Shown piece after piece: positions 50,843 to 59,490 of a stretch of DNA of 64,000 bases. Both the position numbers and the translations under genes were made by a program. The DNA lies in assembly GCA_002493905.1 (NCBI GenBank), contig DLAJ01000027.1:82883-146882 (forward strand), read 5' to 3'. The stretch comes from Lachnospiraceae bacterium UBA7050. GTDB taxonomy: Bacteria > Bacillota > Clostridia > Lachnospirales > Lachnospiraceae. Positions within the stretch are counted from its first letter, which is position 1. Each line of letters opens with the position of its first letter. The notes beneath the pieces are model-generated. The model was not told the DNA's origin. It made no database searches and saw only the letters and a program-made list of their open reading frames with translations.

Positions 50843-51643
50843 CTATTCGCAATTTCCCTTTCCTGTATTCCCCCGCAGCCTTGCAAGCATTTCCTTCTTA
50901 TCCGCGCTTCGCATCAGCGTCTCCCCGATCAATACCGCATCCGTCCCGTTTTCCCGAAGCGCCCGGATATCCGCTTCCGTTTTCATGCCGCTCTCGGAAA
51001 CAAAAACGACCTCCTTCGGGATCATCGGACGAATCCTAAGCGAATTGGAAATATCCACGGTAAAATCCTTGAGATTCCGGTTGTTGACCCCGATGATCTT
51101 GGCTCCGGCTGCAAGCGCGCGGCGCGCCTCCTCCTCGTCATGCACCTCCACAAGCGCCGAGAGTCCAAGCGACTGCGCAAGCGCATGATAACGGTTTAAC
51201 TCCTCATCATTTAAGATCGCACAGATCAAAAGCACCGCATCTGCGCCAAGCACTTTTGCCTCGTAGATCATGTATTCATCCACGGTAAAATCCTTGCGCA
51301 GCACCGGAATATGCAGCGTCCCTGCAATTTCTTTCAAGTAAGAATTGTTCCCCTGAAACCAGAACGGTTCCGTAAGTACGGAAACTGCCGCCGCACCCGC
51401 CTGCTCATACTCCTGAGCAATCTGCAAATACGGGAAATCCCGCGCGATCACCCCCTTAGACGGGGATGCTTTCTTTACTTCGCAGATAAATTGCAGTTCT
51501 TCATCCCTAAGCGCCTTTTCAAAGGGAAACCCCGTATCAGCCGGAAGCTGCTCCGCCTGCTCTTTTAACATCGTAAGCGGCAGTTCCTTTTTGCACTGTG
51601 CAACCCGCTCTCTTGTCCGCGCTGCGATCTCATCTAAAATCAT
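50843..51643 (-). CDS. trpC: indole-3-glycerol phosphate synthase
   Basis: A 266-residue TrpC barrel. Catalytic Lys and Glu residues are in CEVKKASPSKG, LRKDF and ALVEVHDEEE; the phosphate site is VSESGMKT and VLIGETLM. It is a single-domain protein with no fused TrpF half. It lies between trpD and trpB. Confidence 0.97.
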   Translation of the reverse strand: MILDEIAARTRERVAQCKKELPLTMLKEQAEQLPADTGFPFEKALRDEELQFICEVKKASPSKGVIARDFPYLQIAQEYEQAGAAAVSVLTEPFWFQGNNSYLKEIAGTLHIPVLRKDFTVDEYMIYEAKVLGADAVLLICAILNDEELNRYHALAQSLGLSALVEVHDEEEARRALAAGAKIIGVNNRNLKDFTVDISNSLRIRPMIPKEVVFVSESGMKTEADIRALRENGTDAVLIGETLMRSADKKEMLARLRGNTGKGNCE

Positions 51644-51672
51644 AGCCGTTCTCCTTTTCCGTTCCCGTTGCT

Positions 51673-52683
51673 TTACTCATTCGAGCGTAACACAAATTCC
51701 TCAAGCTTCTTTCGGGCTTTCCCGCTGTCGATCATCTGGGCCGCAATTGCGATGCCTTCCGACATATCCGCCGCTCTGCCAGCCACAAAAAGCCCTGCAC
51801 CCGCATTCATCAGTACCGCGCCCCGCTTTGCGCCTGTTTCCGTACCGTCTAAGACCGCGCGCGTGATCGCCGCGTTTTCTGCGGGCGTACCGCCGAGAAG
51901 CTCCTCCTTGCTGCAGGTTTTAAGGCCGAACTGCTCCGGCGTGATCGTATAAGACCGATAGGTGCCGCCGCGCACTTCACAGACCGTCGTCGGCGCAGAC
52001 ATAGAAATCTCATCAAGCCGGTCCTGCCCATAGACCACAAGCGCATCTTTTACACCAAGATTACAGAGCACGCGCGCAAGCGGCTCGACAAGCGCTTCTT
52101 CGTATACGCCCATAACCTGCATATTCGCGCCCGCAGGATTCGCCAGCGGTCCCAAAATATTGAACACCGTTCGAATTCCGAGTTCCTTGCGGATCGGCGC
52201 CACATGCTTCATGGAAATATGATAGTTCTGAGCAAACAGAAAACAGATACCAATCTCCTTTAAGAGCTGTGCACTCTTCTCCGGCGGAATCATGATGTTG
52301 ACGCCGAGCGCCTCTAACACATCCGCCGCCCCGCATTTGCTGCTTGCCGCCCGGTTTCCGTGCTTTGCCACCGGAACGCCTGCCGCCGCAACCACGATCG
52401 CCGAAGTTGTTGAGATATTGAAGGAATTAGAACCGTCCCCGCCCGTCCCCACGATCTCCAGTACATCCATGTCATGAAGCAGCCTCGTACAGTGGTTGCG
52501 CATCTCCTCCGCGGAACCGGTGATCTCTTCAATGGTCTCGCCCTTCATGCTGAGCGCCGTTAAATATGCGCTTTTCTGCACTTCGCTCGCTTCCCCGCTC
52601 ATGATCTCGTTCATGACGGCCTTCGCGGTTTCATAGCCGATGTCTTCTTTTTTTGCCAGTTGTAAAATCGCTTCTTTAATCAT
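51673..52683 (-). CDS. trpD: anthranilate phosphoribosyltransferase
   Basis: A 336-residue TrpD joining anthranilate with PRPP. The PRPP-binding glycine loop reads GTGGDGSNSFNIST, followed by KHGNRAASSKCGAADVLEALG, and GPLANPAGA is intact. It is not fused to trpG, which is a separate gene upstream. Confidence 0.98.
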   Translation of the reverse strand: MIKEAILQLAKKEDIGYETAKAVMNEIMSGEASEVQKSAYLTALSMKGETIEEITGSAEEMRNHCTRLLHDMDVLEIVGTGGDGSNSFNISTTSAIVVAAAGVPVAKHGNRAASSKCGAADVLEALGVNIMIPPEKSAQLLKEIGICFLFAQNYHISMKHVAPIRKELGIRTVFNILGPLANPAGANMQVMGVYEEALVEPLARVLCNLGVKDALVVYGQDRLDEISMSAPTTVCEVRGGTYRSYTITPEQFGLKTCSKEELLGGTPAENAAITRAVLDGTETGAKRGAVLMNAGAGLFVAGRAADMSEGIAIAAQMIDSGKARKKLEEFVLRSNE

Positions 52684-52822
52684 TCTGTTATCCTCCCTGC
52701 TTCTTTTTTATAGGGTGCTTAACACTACCCCTCTATATCCTGTTTCCCTTTTTGATCCCGCCGTACGGACGACATTTTTACCTATAGAACCCAAACGTCC
52801 GCAGATTCTTAAAGATATGCCG

Positions 52823-53401
52823 TCAATCTTTCTTCAGGCTCCCGTACAGATTTCTTATCATTTCAAGCCCGGACTGCGTCATCACCGACTCCGGATGAAA
52901 CTGCACGCCGTAAACCGGATAGCGCGCATGCTCGACCGCCATTACCTGACAATCCTCAGTCTGCGCCGTTATTTTTAAGTCGGGCGGGATTGTTGCGCGG
53001 TCCGCCGCAAGGGAATGATAACGTGCCACCCTGCACTCTTCCGGAAATCCCCGAAACAAAACGCTGTCCGTGTCCACCGTAACCATGCTCGTCTTTCCGT
53101 GCATCAGCTCCTTCGCATAGGTCACGACTGCGCCGAACGCCTCGCAGATCACCTGATGTCCGAGACAGACGCCAAAAATCGGAATCCTTCCCGCAAGCTG
53201 CTTTACAACCTCCGGGCAGACGCCCGCATCCGCCGGTTTTCCCGGTCCGGGGGAAAGCACAATGAGCTGCGGGGAAAGCGCCTCAATCTCCGGAACGGTC
53301 ATCTCATCGTTGCGGATTACCCGGATGTCTTCACAAACTGCTCCGATGAGCTGATACAGATTATAGGAAAAACTGTCGTAATTATCGATCAGCAAGATCA
53401 C
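52823..53401 (-). CDS. trpG: anthranilate synthase glutamine amidotransferase subunit
   Basis: A 192-residue class I glutamine amidotransferase giving ammonia to TrpE. Cys79 (FGVCLGHQVI), His169 and Glu171 (VQFHPES) form the triad. The start is GTG at 53401, seven bases after GGAGGG, overlapping the trpE end by 20 bases. The frame extends 129 codons upstream inside trpE, which was rejected. It could also serve p-aminobenzoate synthesis. Confidence 0.96.
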   Translation of the reverse strand: MILLIDNYDSFSYNLYQLIGAVCEDIRVIRNDEMTVPEIEALSPQLIVLSPGPGKPADAGVCPEVVKQLAGRIPIFGVCLGHQVICEAFGAVVTYAKELMHGKTSMVTVDTDSVLFRGFPEECRVARYHSLAADRATIPPDLKITAQTEDCQVMAVEHARYPVYGVQFHPESVMTQSGLEMIRNLYGSLKKD

Positions 53402-54872
53402 GATCAATCCCTCCTTTCGCCGCCTCAAGCGCCTGCATGACGGCTTTTGCCTTGTTGATACACTCCTGGTATTCATTTTCCGGCACGCTGTCCGCCACAA
53501 TTCCCGCGCCGCTCCGGATAAATATTTTTTTATTTTTGGCGAACGCCAGACGAATGGCAATACAGGTGTCCATATTTCCCGTAAAGTCCAGATACCCGAT
53601 CGCACCGCCGTATATACCGCGCTTGTTGTCTTCCAGTTCGTTGATGATCTCGCATGCGCGCAGCTTCGGCGCACCCGAAAGCGTCCCCGCCGGAAGAATC
53701 GCATCCACGGCGTCAAGCGCGTCCTTATCCTCCCTCTCCATACCCGAAACCGTCGAACCGATATGCATGACATGGGAATAACGCTCAATGTTCATATACT
53801 GCTCCACCTTGACGCTGCCGATCCTGCTGACCTTTCCGATGTCATTCCTGCCCAGATCGACGAGCATATTGTGTTCGGCGCGTTCTTTTTCATCACAGAG
53901 CAGCTCTTTCTCAAGCTCCACATCCTCCTCAGGCGTCCTCCCGCGCGGTCTCGTTCCGGCAAGCGGATACGTATAGAGTCTGCCGTCCTCAAGCTTTACG
54001 AGCGTCTCCGGCGACGCGCCGGCAATTTCGATGTCATCGCTGGAAAAATAGAACATATACGGCGACGGGTTTGTCGTCCGCAGCACGCGGTAAAGATCGA
54101 ACAAACTTCCTTCGATATCTGCCTCAATCCGGTTGGAAAGCACGACCTGAAAAATATCTCCCTCGCGGATATGATCTTTTGCTCTATTCACCATCTGGCA
54201 GTATTCTTCTTTTGAAAAAAGATAACGGTAATCCGAAGTGATCTTTAACGGTTGTATTTCCGCTTTTTCCCCACTCCGCACAAGCGCCGCCATCTCGTTA
54301 AGCTCACGGACGGCGCGCGGGTACGCGGTATGAAGGTCCTCCGTCTTTGCGTTCACGATCAGTATGATTTTCTGTCTGAGATTATCAAATGCGATCACTT
54401 TGTCAAACAGCATAAGGTCCACATCGCGAAAGCCTTCGCTGTCTTTTGCGCCAATCTTTAACGTCGGTTCACTGTACTTAATATAATCATAAGAAAAATA
54501 GCCGACCAGTCCTCCGGTAAACGGCGGCAGTCCTTCCAGACGCGGACTTCTATACTGCTTTAGGATTTCCCTGATAAACGCGCCCGGATGCGCTGCCTCT
54601 GCAGTCTGTGTGATACCGCTTTTGATCTTCATGTGGTGATCCTTACAGGAAATTTCCAGCTGCGGCTCATATCCAAGAAACGTATAACGCCCCCATCTTC
54701 TTGTCTGCTCCACGCTTTCCAATATATAACAATGTCTGCTGACCTTTTTTAAGCTGCGAAGCACTTCAATCGGCGTCCTGCTGTCTGCGTAAATCTCCAT
54801 GCTGACCGGAATTGCCCGGTAATCCCCACCTCCGGCAATCCGCTCCGCCTCTTCCAATGTCGGATAATACAT
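53382..54872 (-). CDS. trpE: anthranilate synthase component I
   Basis: A 496-residue TrpE turning chorismate into anthranilate. The N-terminal feedback site is present (ILESVEQTRRWGRYTFLGYEP split by the Trp-binding serine), and the catalytic C-terminal part has SPYMFYF, GTRPRGRT, DLGRNDIGKV and GTLSGAPKL. First structural gene after the T-box leader. Feedback inhibition by tryptophan is expected. Confidence 0.98.
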   Translation of the reverse strand: MYYPTLEEAERIAGGGDYRAIPVSMEIYADSRTPIEVLRSLKKVSRHCYILESVEQTRRWGRYTFLGYEPQLEISCKDHHMKIKSGITQTAEAAHPGAFIREILKQYRSPRLEGLPPFTGGLVGYFSYDYIKYSEPTLKIGAKDSEGFRDVDLMLFDKVIAFDNLRQKIILIVNAKTEDLHTAYPRAVRELNEMAALVRSGEKAEIQPLKITSDYRYLFSKEEYCQMVNRAKDHIREGDIFQVVLSNRIEADIEGSLFDLYRVLRTTNPSPYMFYFSSDDIEIAGASPETLVKLEDGRLYTYPLAGTRPRGRTPEEDVELEKELLCDEKERAEHNMLVDLGRNDIGKVSRIGSVKVEQYMNIERYSHVMHIGSTVSGMEREDKDALDAVDAILPAGTLSGAPKLRACEIINELEDNKRGIYGGAIGYLDFTGNMDTCIAIRLAFAKNKKIFIRSGAGIVADSVPENEYQECINKAKAVMQALEAAKGGIDRDLADR

Positions 54873-54939
54873 TTTTTGCCCCTCCTCTCAAACCTTCGCT
54901 TTTCATAGATGATCCTGCACCCCTGCGGAAATAAAAAAA

Positions 54940-55282
54940 CGCCCTCAACGACAGTTATCTGTCGTCAAGGACGAGTTTCTCATTTCACCCGCGGTGCCAC
55001 CCTGCTATATGTGTCTGACGTCCGCACTGCCTTCCGTATCCGGCTCATGCGCCCGTTTTCCATCATACTCTCATAAGAGATACCATCATATCTCCGGCTG
55101 CTAACGTAAGCCTCACGTCATAGAATACTGGGAACCCTGCGGCTCTGTTGACTATGCCCTCCGCGATCCATTTAACAGCCTGCGTTCTGACCGGCTCTCA
55201 GCTGCCCGGTCTCTCTGTGAGTGCACGTTCTGTTTTTATCTTCGCTTCATCGGTTTAACGTACTATTTGATTACTTTGCTGA
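54940..55282 (-). ncRNA. T-box leader of the trp operon
   Basis: The canonical T-box word AGGGTGGCACCGCGGG lies at 54988-55003 on the minus strand. Downstream is the intrinsic terminator (CGCCCTCAACGACAG, 54940-54954, pairing with 54959-54973) followed by TTTTTTT. A TGG codon at 55168-55170, in a bulge-like context, may be the tryptophan specifier. Uncharged tRNA-Trp binding would favour the antiterminator and switch on trpE. Confidence 0.92.
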
Positions 55283-55287
55283 CTTGA

Positions 55288-55316
55288 ATTATAATACCTC
55301 GTTTGGAATTTTGCAA
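55288..55316 (-). promoter_or_regulatory. promoter of the trp operon
   Basis: TTGCAA (55311-55316) and a perfect TATAAT (55288-55293), 17 bases apart on the minus strand, directly upstream of the T-box leader. Confidence 0.8.
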
Positions 55317-55346
55317 GCACTAATTTTATAAAGATGTCCGTCAAAT

Positions 55347-57002
55347 TCACAATTTTGCCAAAATCCCGTTTTCGATCTGATAAACTTCATCACAAATTTG
55401 GTAATCGTCCCTATTGTGGGAAATCAGAATGATAATCTTGTTATCAGCTAGTTTCTTTAATTGAGCTTTCAGATTACGTTTTGTCACATCATCTAAGTTT
55501 GATAACGCTTCGTCAAATATCATCACACTGCCGTCCTTGACAAGCGCCCTTGCTATCTGAAGTTTTTTTGCCTGCCCGGTCGAAAGCATCATTTCGTCAT
55601 GAATCTGTGTATCAAACGCATCTGTGAGTCCATCAATATCCTGCAATAAACCGGCTTCCCCGCACGCCCGTCTGACCGTCTCCTCGTTCACCCTTGTTAA
55701 AAACGTATCCTCTGAGAGCGCAATGTTGTCAAAAATTGATAGATGATACAGATTTCGGCTTATCCCAATATATTCAAACTGTCTTCTTAAAGAAAAATAC
55801 GGATAGCAGTCTGCGCTAACTCCGTTAAATAAGAGCTCTCCTTCGGTCGGCAGGATATTCTGCATAATCAGGTTCATCATACTTGTCTTACCTGATCCGT
55901 TTTTCCCAATAATTCCTGTGATCCTTCCTTTTTGGAAATTGATATTGACCTGATGCAATACCTCGTTTTCTCCATAAGACAATGAAACATTTCTAAAGCA
56001 GACAGATTCGATGTCCTTTACTTCGATTGTTTTTTTACTTTCACTCCGACTGGCTTCCTCTGCCGCCTCCTCTAATTCAAAGACCCGCTCGATAGACACC
56101 ATCAGCGGCTGTAGATTTGTCCTCACATTTACCAACATGTCCATGGAAGAAGAGAGCGACTTTGAATAATTATGAAAAGCAACAAACGTTCCGAACGGAA
56201 TCACTCCCCTATATACCTTATACACGCCAACAGCGGTTAATGCGATATGCCCCAGCATACCTGTCATTGACACAAGTCCGTCAAATTCTGTCTGCGATAT
56301 CATCTGTCTGATGGATAAATCCCTTCCTTTTTCCGCCACTCCACATACGTTCCTTAATATCTTTCGGGTGCCATCTTGATTTTTGATATCGGAAATATTG
56401 CTGATCATGTTTTTTACATGATTGATATAATCATCGTTCTGGTTTACCACGTCAACTGTTTTATTTTTGATAATCTCCCGAAATCTGCGATTAATATATA
56501 TGATCAACGGATACGGAAGCATCAAAATCACGCACATCTGCCAGTCAATACAGACGGCAGCAAACCCGATACTAATCACGTTGATCACGGTAAAAATCAT
56601 GGAAATCATGACTGAAACAGCCGAATAAACAGCATTAGAATCAGATATCAGAAGGGAATACATTTTCCCCTGACTGATGTCCATTTTATAATTAGGTATC
56701 TGCAGCAAATACTCCATAACCTTACATTTTACATAATAATTGATGTTTTTTGCCGTCTTGGCTTCGGTTCTTTTTAATGCAATATTGATCAGCTGCGATA
56801 TAAAATAGCTTATAAACAGCGATATAATCCATAATGACAGATTTCTGATCTGTTTCTGTAAGAGGCATGTTATCATATTTGCATAGATTAACGGCTGTAT
56901 CACAGATAGGACAGTATGCAGCAGCCGCAATGCGATTATGACCAGCATGGAGATTCTTTCTGATTTACAGTATTTTATGGTTTTCCGGAAATTCTTTAGC
57001 AT
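55347..57002 (-). CDS. ABC exporter of the RiPP locus, fused membrane and ATP-binding domains
   Basis: A 551-residue half-transporter. Six membrane helices fill residues 15-300; the ATPase part has Walker A GKNGSGKTS, a slightly altered signature LSTGQAKKLQIARAL and Walker B VMIFDEALSNLD. No N-terminal C39 peptidase domain is present, so it cannot cut a leader itself. ATG 57002 (MLKNFRKTI) follows GGGG with suitable spacing. It is divergent from precursor 1, sharing a 92-bp promoter region, and is the probable exporter of the modified peptides. Confidence 0.85.
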   Translation of the reverse strand: MLKNFRKTIKYCKSERISMLVIIALRLLHTVLSVIQPLIYANMITCLLQKQIRNLSLWIISLFISYFISQLINIALKRTEAKTAKNINYYVKCKVMEYLLQIPNYKMDISQGKMYSLLISDSNAVYSAVSVMISMIFTVINVISIGFAAVCIDWQMCVILMLPYPLIIYINRRFREIIKNKTVDVVNQNDDYINHVKNMISNISDIKNQDGTRKILRNVCGVAEKGRDLSIRQMISQTEFDGLVSMTGMLGHIALTAVGVYKVYRGVIPFGTFVAFHNYSKSLSSSMDMLVNVRTNLQPLMVSIERVFELEEAAEEASRSESKKTIEVKDIESVCFRNVSLSYGENEVLHQVNINFQKGRITGIIGKNGSGKTSMMNLIMQNILPTEGELLFNGVSADCYPYFSLRRQFEYIGISRNLYHLSIFDNIALSEDTFLTRVNEETVRRACGEAGLLQDIDGLTDAFDTQIHDEMMLSTGQAKKLQIARALVKDGSVMIFDEALSNLDDVTKRNLKAQLKKLADNKIIILISHNRDDYQICDEVYQIENGILAKL

Positions 57003-57038
57003 GTTGTATTCCCCACGCACAAATGACTATTTTTGCTG

Positions 57039-57067
57039 TTGTAAATTGTTTTAAAATGTACTATAAT
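57039..57067 (+). promoter_or_regulatory. promoter of precursor peptide 1
   Basis: TTGTAA (57039-57044) and a perfect TATAAT (57062-57067), 17 bases apart, 28 bases before the ATG of precursor 1. The -35 box, its AAT extension and the spacing match the promoter of precursor 2. Confidence 0.75.
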
Positions 57068-57094
57068 TATTAATATCAGAAAAGGAGGGTGCCT

Positions 57095-57292
57095 ATGGAA
57101 AACTTAAACGATTTAATCTGGACGGATGAGGACGCTGATAAAAACAGCGAGATCAGCACACAGGGAAACGAAATGACGCGGGTATGTATGATCGCATTCT
57201 GCGGCGGCGGCATTAGTGTTGGTGGTGATATTGCAGGAAATTTTTACGGGTGCACCCGGGATGCGGCATACGGAACGATAGCATGCATTTAG
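57095..57292 (+). CDS. Cys-rich RiPP precursor peptide 1
   Basis: A 65-residue peptide; ATG 57095 lies six bases after AAAAGGAGGG. The N-terminal MENLNDLIWTDE is shared with precursor 2 and is acidic, like RiPP leaders. The C-terminal part begins with CMIAFC, then glycine-rich GGGISVGGDIAG, and ends ACI; it has four cysteines. Leader conserved, core variable, and neighbours that include a radical SAM maturase, peptidases and an exporter all indicate a modified peptide. Exact cleavage site and modification are unknown. Confidence 0.82.
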   Translation: MENLNDLIWTDEDADKNSEISTQGNEMTRVCMIAFCGGGISVGGDIAGNFYGCTRDAAYGTIACI

Positions 57293-57298
57293 TCCAAT

Positions 57299-57332
57299 TT
57301 TCTGGCAGGAGCTCAAGAGCTTCTGCCAGAAA
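57299..57332. terminator. terminator shared by precursor 1 and the first peptidase gene
   Basis: A long stem with one mismatch: TTTCTGGCAG at 57299-57308 pairs with CTGCCAGAAA at 57323-57332, with an inner AGCTC/GAGCT. It lies seven bases after the precursor stop and just past the convergent peptidase stop. Confidence 0.75.
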
Positions 57333-57346
57333 TATCATTTTTACTC

Positions 57347-59035
57347 CTATTTTGTTCTATACCACGAATAATTCTCATCAATATATGCAAGCCACTCATG
57401 CACCAACTCTTCATAGGACTTATTCCATTCCTCTTTGTACATCTTATCCGCACCGATATACTGAATCACTTCCTGCAGCCCATAACGATCTACAAGATAA
57501 GCGACAAAAGAAGCGCCGCTTTCATATGTCAGATTTGGATCACTCCATTCATAGGTACGCACTAAAAAATCGTTCAAGTCCCGATTATCAGCTCTGGAGT
57601 CAACCGGACGTCCAATATGTTCAATATATGCTTGAAAAGCACCCTCCGGATCATTATAATCCTGATTCCAGAATGCACAGCCATAATCATTATATAAGCA
57701 GTCATAATACCTTGCAAATCCTTCAACTGTCCATTTATTCTCCGGATCATCATAACCGTCCATTAGAAAATGAATATATTCATGCATCAGAGAAACAACA
57801 CTATCTAAGTAAATTGTCCCTCTCTTTACCTGATAAAAAGATGTCTGCAAAAGCTCAGCATTATTGGGGAAAAAAACCGTCAACTCATTACTGTAGCTGT
57901 CTAAATCAAACAACTCCTGATATTGCTTCATTTGGCGTACATTACACTCAAAAAACTCCTTGATTGCGCTATAATCTTCATGCAAAAAGTTCTCCGGCAC
58001 CATCGGATTCATCTCCCATATCTGATCCTGCCAGTCTTTACCAATATAAAAAACTGCATACTCGCACGCTGCTGCATAATCAAGACTCACCCCTCCATAC
58101 TCATAGCGGATTTTCGTCAGGCTGCAGTCCACGCCATGTTCTTCGTAAAACGATTCCAGTGATTCATTTGCCCGCGCAGCTCCTTCCGATGTTCCTGATG
58201 CTGAAAGCAGTTCCAAATATTCTTCTTCCGAATGCGAAGACATATACCATTCCGCAAACAGGCCGGCATTATTCTTTGCCGCTTCCACATCCTCCGCTGA
58301 CATGTAATTTTCATCGAAGCACAGCAGGGTTAAGTCATATCCCGCCAAGCCATCCATCGACTGAAATTCACGTCGATCCCGTCCGTCCGATACTGTTTCT
58401 CTTCCATCTGACGCTAACTCCCGGTCTTCTGATACTGCTTCCCGGTCATTCATGACTGGTTCAGCGCCTTCCATCCCTGCCTTTCTGCACAGATAATCCG
58501 CATATCCATAAGCCATTCCGTAGTTTGACCACTCCCCACATCCCGCGAGCAGAACTTTAGCGATGTAATCTACGGATTCCCACGACTCAACCGACGTATA
58601 CAGCCGGTTTCCCGAAACCAAAATCCCGTCGTAAGATTCGGGACTTAATACCACAATCTCAATCTCTGGCAGCGCTGCATCGACACAGGAGAGCACCATA
58701 TCCGTCGCCGCAATACACGCACTTCTTTCCGCAGCATCAATTGAAATTTCAAAGTAGTACGCCGCATAATCCGTCCTTGTTACTTCTACGTCCTTCCGAA
58801 ATGAAAATTCATCTAACAGCTCGCTATAGCGCATGACTTCTGTTTCATATTCATAAACTGGATTTTGGAATTCCGCAAATGTCTCATTTTCACTTGTATT
58901 CCCGCCTTCTGCCGATGATCCGTTTTCCGATCCCTGATTCGGTTCTACATTGGACTCATGATTTCTGCTCAAACTGCAAGATGTAAATACAATAATCATC
59001 ATACTGGCAACGCATAATAATATCACTTTTTTCAT
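57347..59035 (-). CDS. secreted HExxH lipoprotein peptidase 1
   Basis: A 562-residue lipoprotein: signal with lipobox VFTSC (Cys20), a Ser/Glu/Asn-rich tether, a conserved domain (about 65-330), an acidic repeat-like linker at about 195-225 (units such as SEDRE, SDGRE), and a metallopeptidase domain with HEYIH (418-422) and a downstream Glu438 in VEGFARY, the gluzincin pattern. It should be a zinc peptidase on the outer face of the membrane. It is convergent with precursor 1 and a paralogue of the second peptidase. Leader or core processing of the peptide, or immunity, is inferred. Confidence 0.82.
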   Translation of the reverse strand: MKKVILLCVASMMIIVFTSCSLSRNHESNVEPNQGSENGSSAEGGNTSENETFAEFQNPVYEYETEVMRYSELLDEFSFRKDVEVTRTDYAAYYFEISIDAAERSACIAATDMVLSCVDAALPEIEIVVLSPESYDGILVSGNRLYTSVESWESVDYIAKVLLAGCGEWSNYGMAYGYADYLCRKAGMEGAEPVMNDREAVSEDRELASDGRETVSDGRDRREFQSMDGLAGYDLTLLCFDENYMSAEDVEAAKNNAGLFAEWYMSSHSEEEYLELLSASGTSEGAARANESLESFYEEHGVDCSLTKIRYEYGGVSLDYAAACEYAVFYIGKDWQDQIWEMNPMVPENFLHEDYSAIKEFFECNVRQMKQYQELFDLDSYSNELTVFFPNNAELLQTSFYQVKRGTIYLDSVVSLMHEYIHFLMDGYDDPENKWTVEGFARYYDCLYNDYGCAFWNQDYNDPEGAFQAYIEHIGRPVDSRADNRDLNDFLVRTYEWSDPNLTYESGASFVAYLVDRYGLQEVIQYIGADKMYKEEWNKSYEELVHEWLAYIDENYSWYRTK

Positions 59036-59133
59036 AAACTCTCTCCCATCCTTATAGACTAGTATAAAACAGATTTTATATGCTGACTAAATATATTATT
59101 TTACCTAAAAATAAAAACTTGTATTAATTTGTA

Positions 59134-59162
59134 TTGTAAATCATTTCTTTAGATGCTAAAAT
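59134..59162 (+). promoter_or_regulatory. promoter of precursor peptide 2
   Basis: TTGTAA (59134-59139) and TAAAAT (59157-59162), 17 bases apart, 31 bases before the ATG of precursor 2. Shares TTGTAAAT and the spacing with the promoter of precursor 1. Confidence 0.72.
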
Positions 59163-59192
59163 TATATCATCAGGACAAAAAGGAGGACTCTT

Positions 59193-59372
59193 ATGGAAAA
59201 TCTCAATGATTTAATTTGGACGGATGAGGAAGGCGATGGCGACATAAATCCTATGAACGCAAACATGCGTCCGATTTGCATGATCGCATTCTGTAACAGT
59301 AATCCCTCCCCAAATTCCAATAGCGGTTGTATCGTCTGTCATGATATCGCTCTTCCTCTTAATTGTTTGTAA
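59193..59372 (+). CDS. Cys-rich RiPP precursor peptide 2
   Basis: A 59-residue peptide; ATG 59193 lies seven bases after AAAAAGGAGG. The leader MENLNDLIWTDE is identical to that of precursor 1, followed by a variable linker and the same CMIAFC. The rest of the core differs: an Asn/Ser/Pro-rich stretch (NSNPSPNSNSGC) and the end LNCL, with five cysteines in all. Too short for most gene finders; recognised by comparison with precursor 1. Probable substrate of the radical SAM maturase. Confidence 0.82.
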   Translation: MENLNDLIWTDEEGDGDINPMNANMRPICMIAFCNSNPSPNSNSGCIVCHDIALPLNCL

Positions 59373-59464
59373 TAGCTAATTGCGAAATTATTTTTTGCAA
59401 TTAACTATTAATATGGAATTAAAAGCAGTATCCCACTATTCATACCTCTCTGTTTCATCATTCA

Positions 59465-59487
59465 ATGGGAGTCCTTATGACTCCCAT
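59465..59487. terminator. terminator between precursor 2 and the second peptidase gene
   Basis: A perfect 9-bp stem ATGGGAGTC/GACTCCCAT (59465-59473 with 59479-59487) lies between two convergent genes, followed on the plus strand by TTATT. The U tract is weak. Confidence 0.55.
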
Positions 59488-59490
59488 TTA

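Noticed and set aside
53402..53788. N-terminal 129-codon extension of trpG
   Set aside because: It is an alternative frame of trpE; the GTG at 53401 has a GGAGGG site at the right distance and gives the normal TrpG start.
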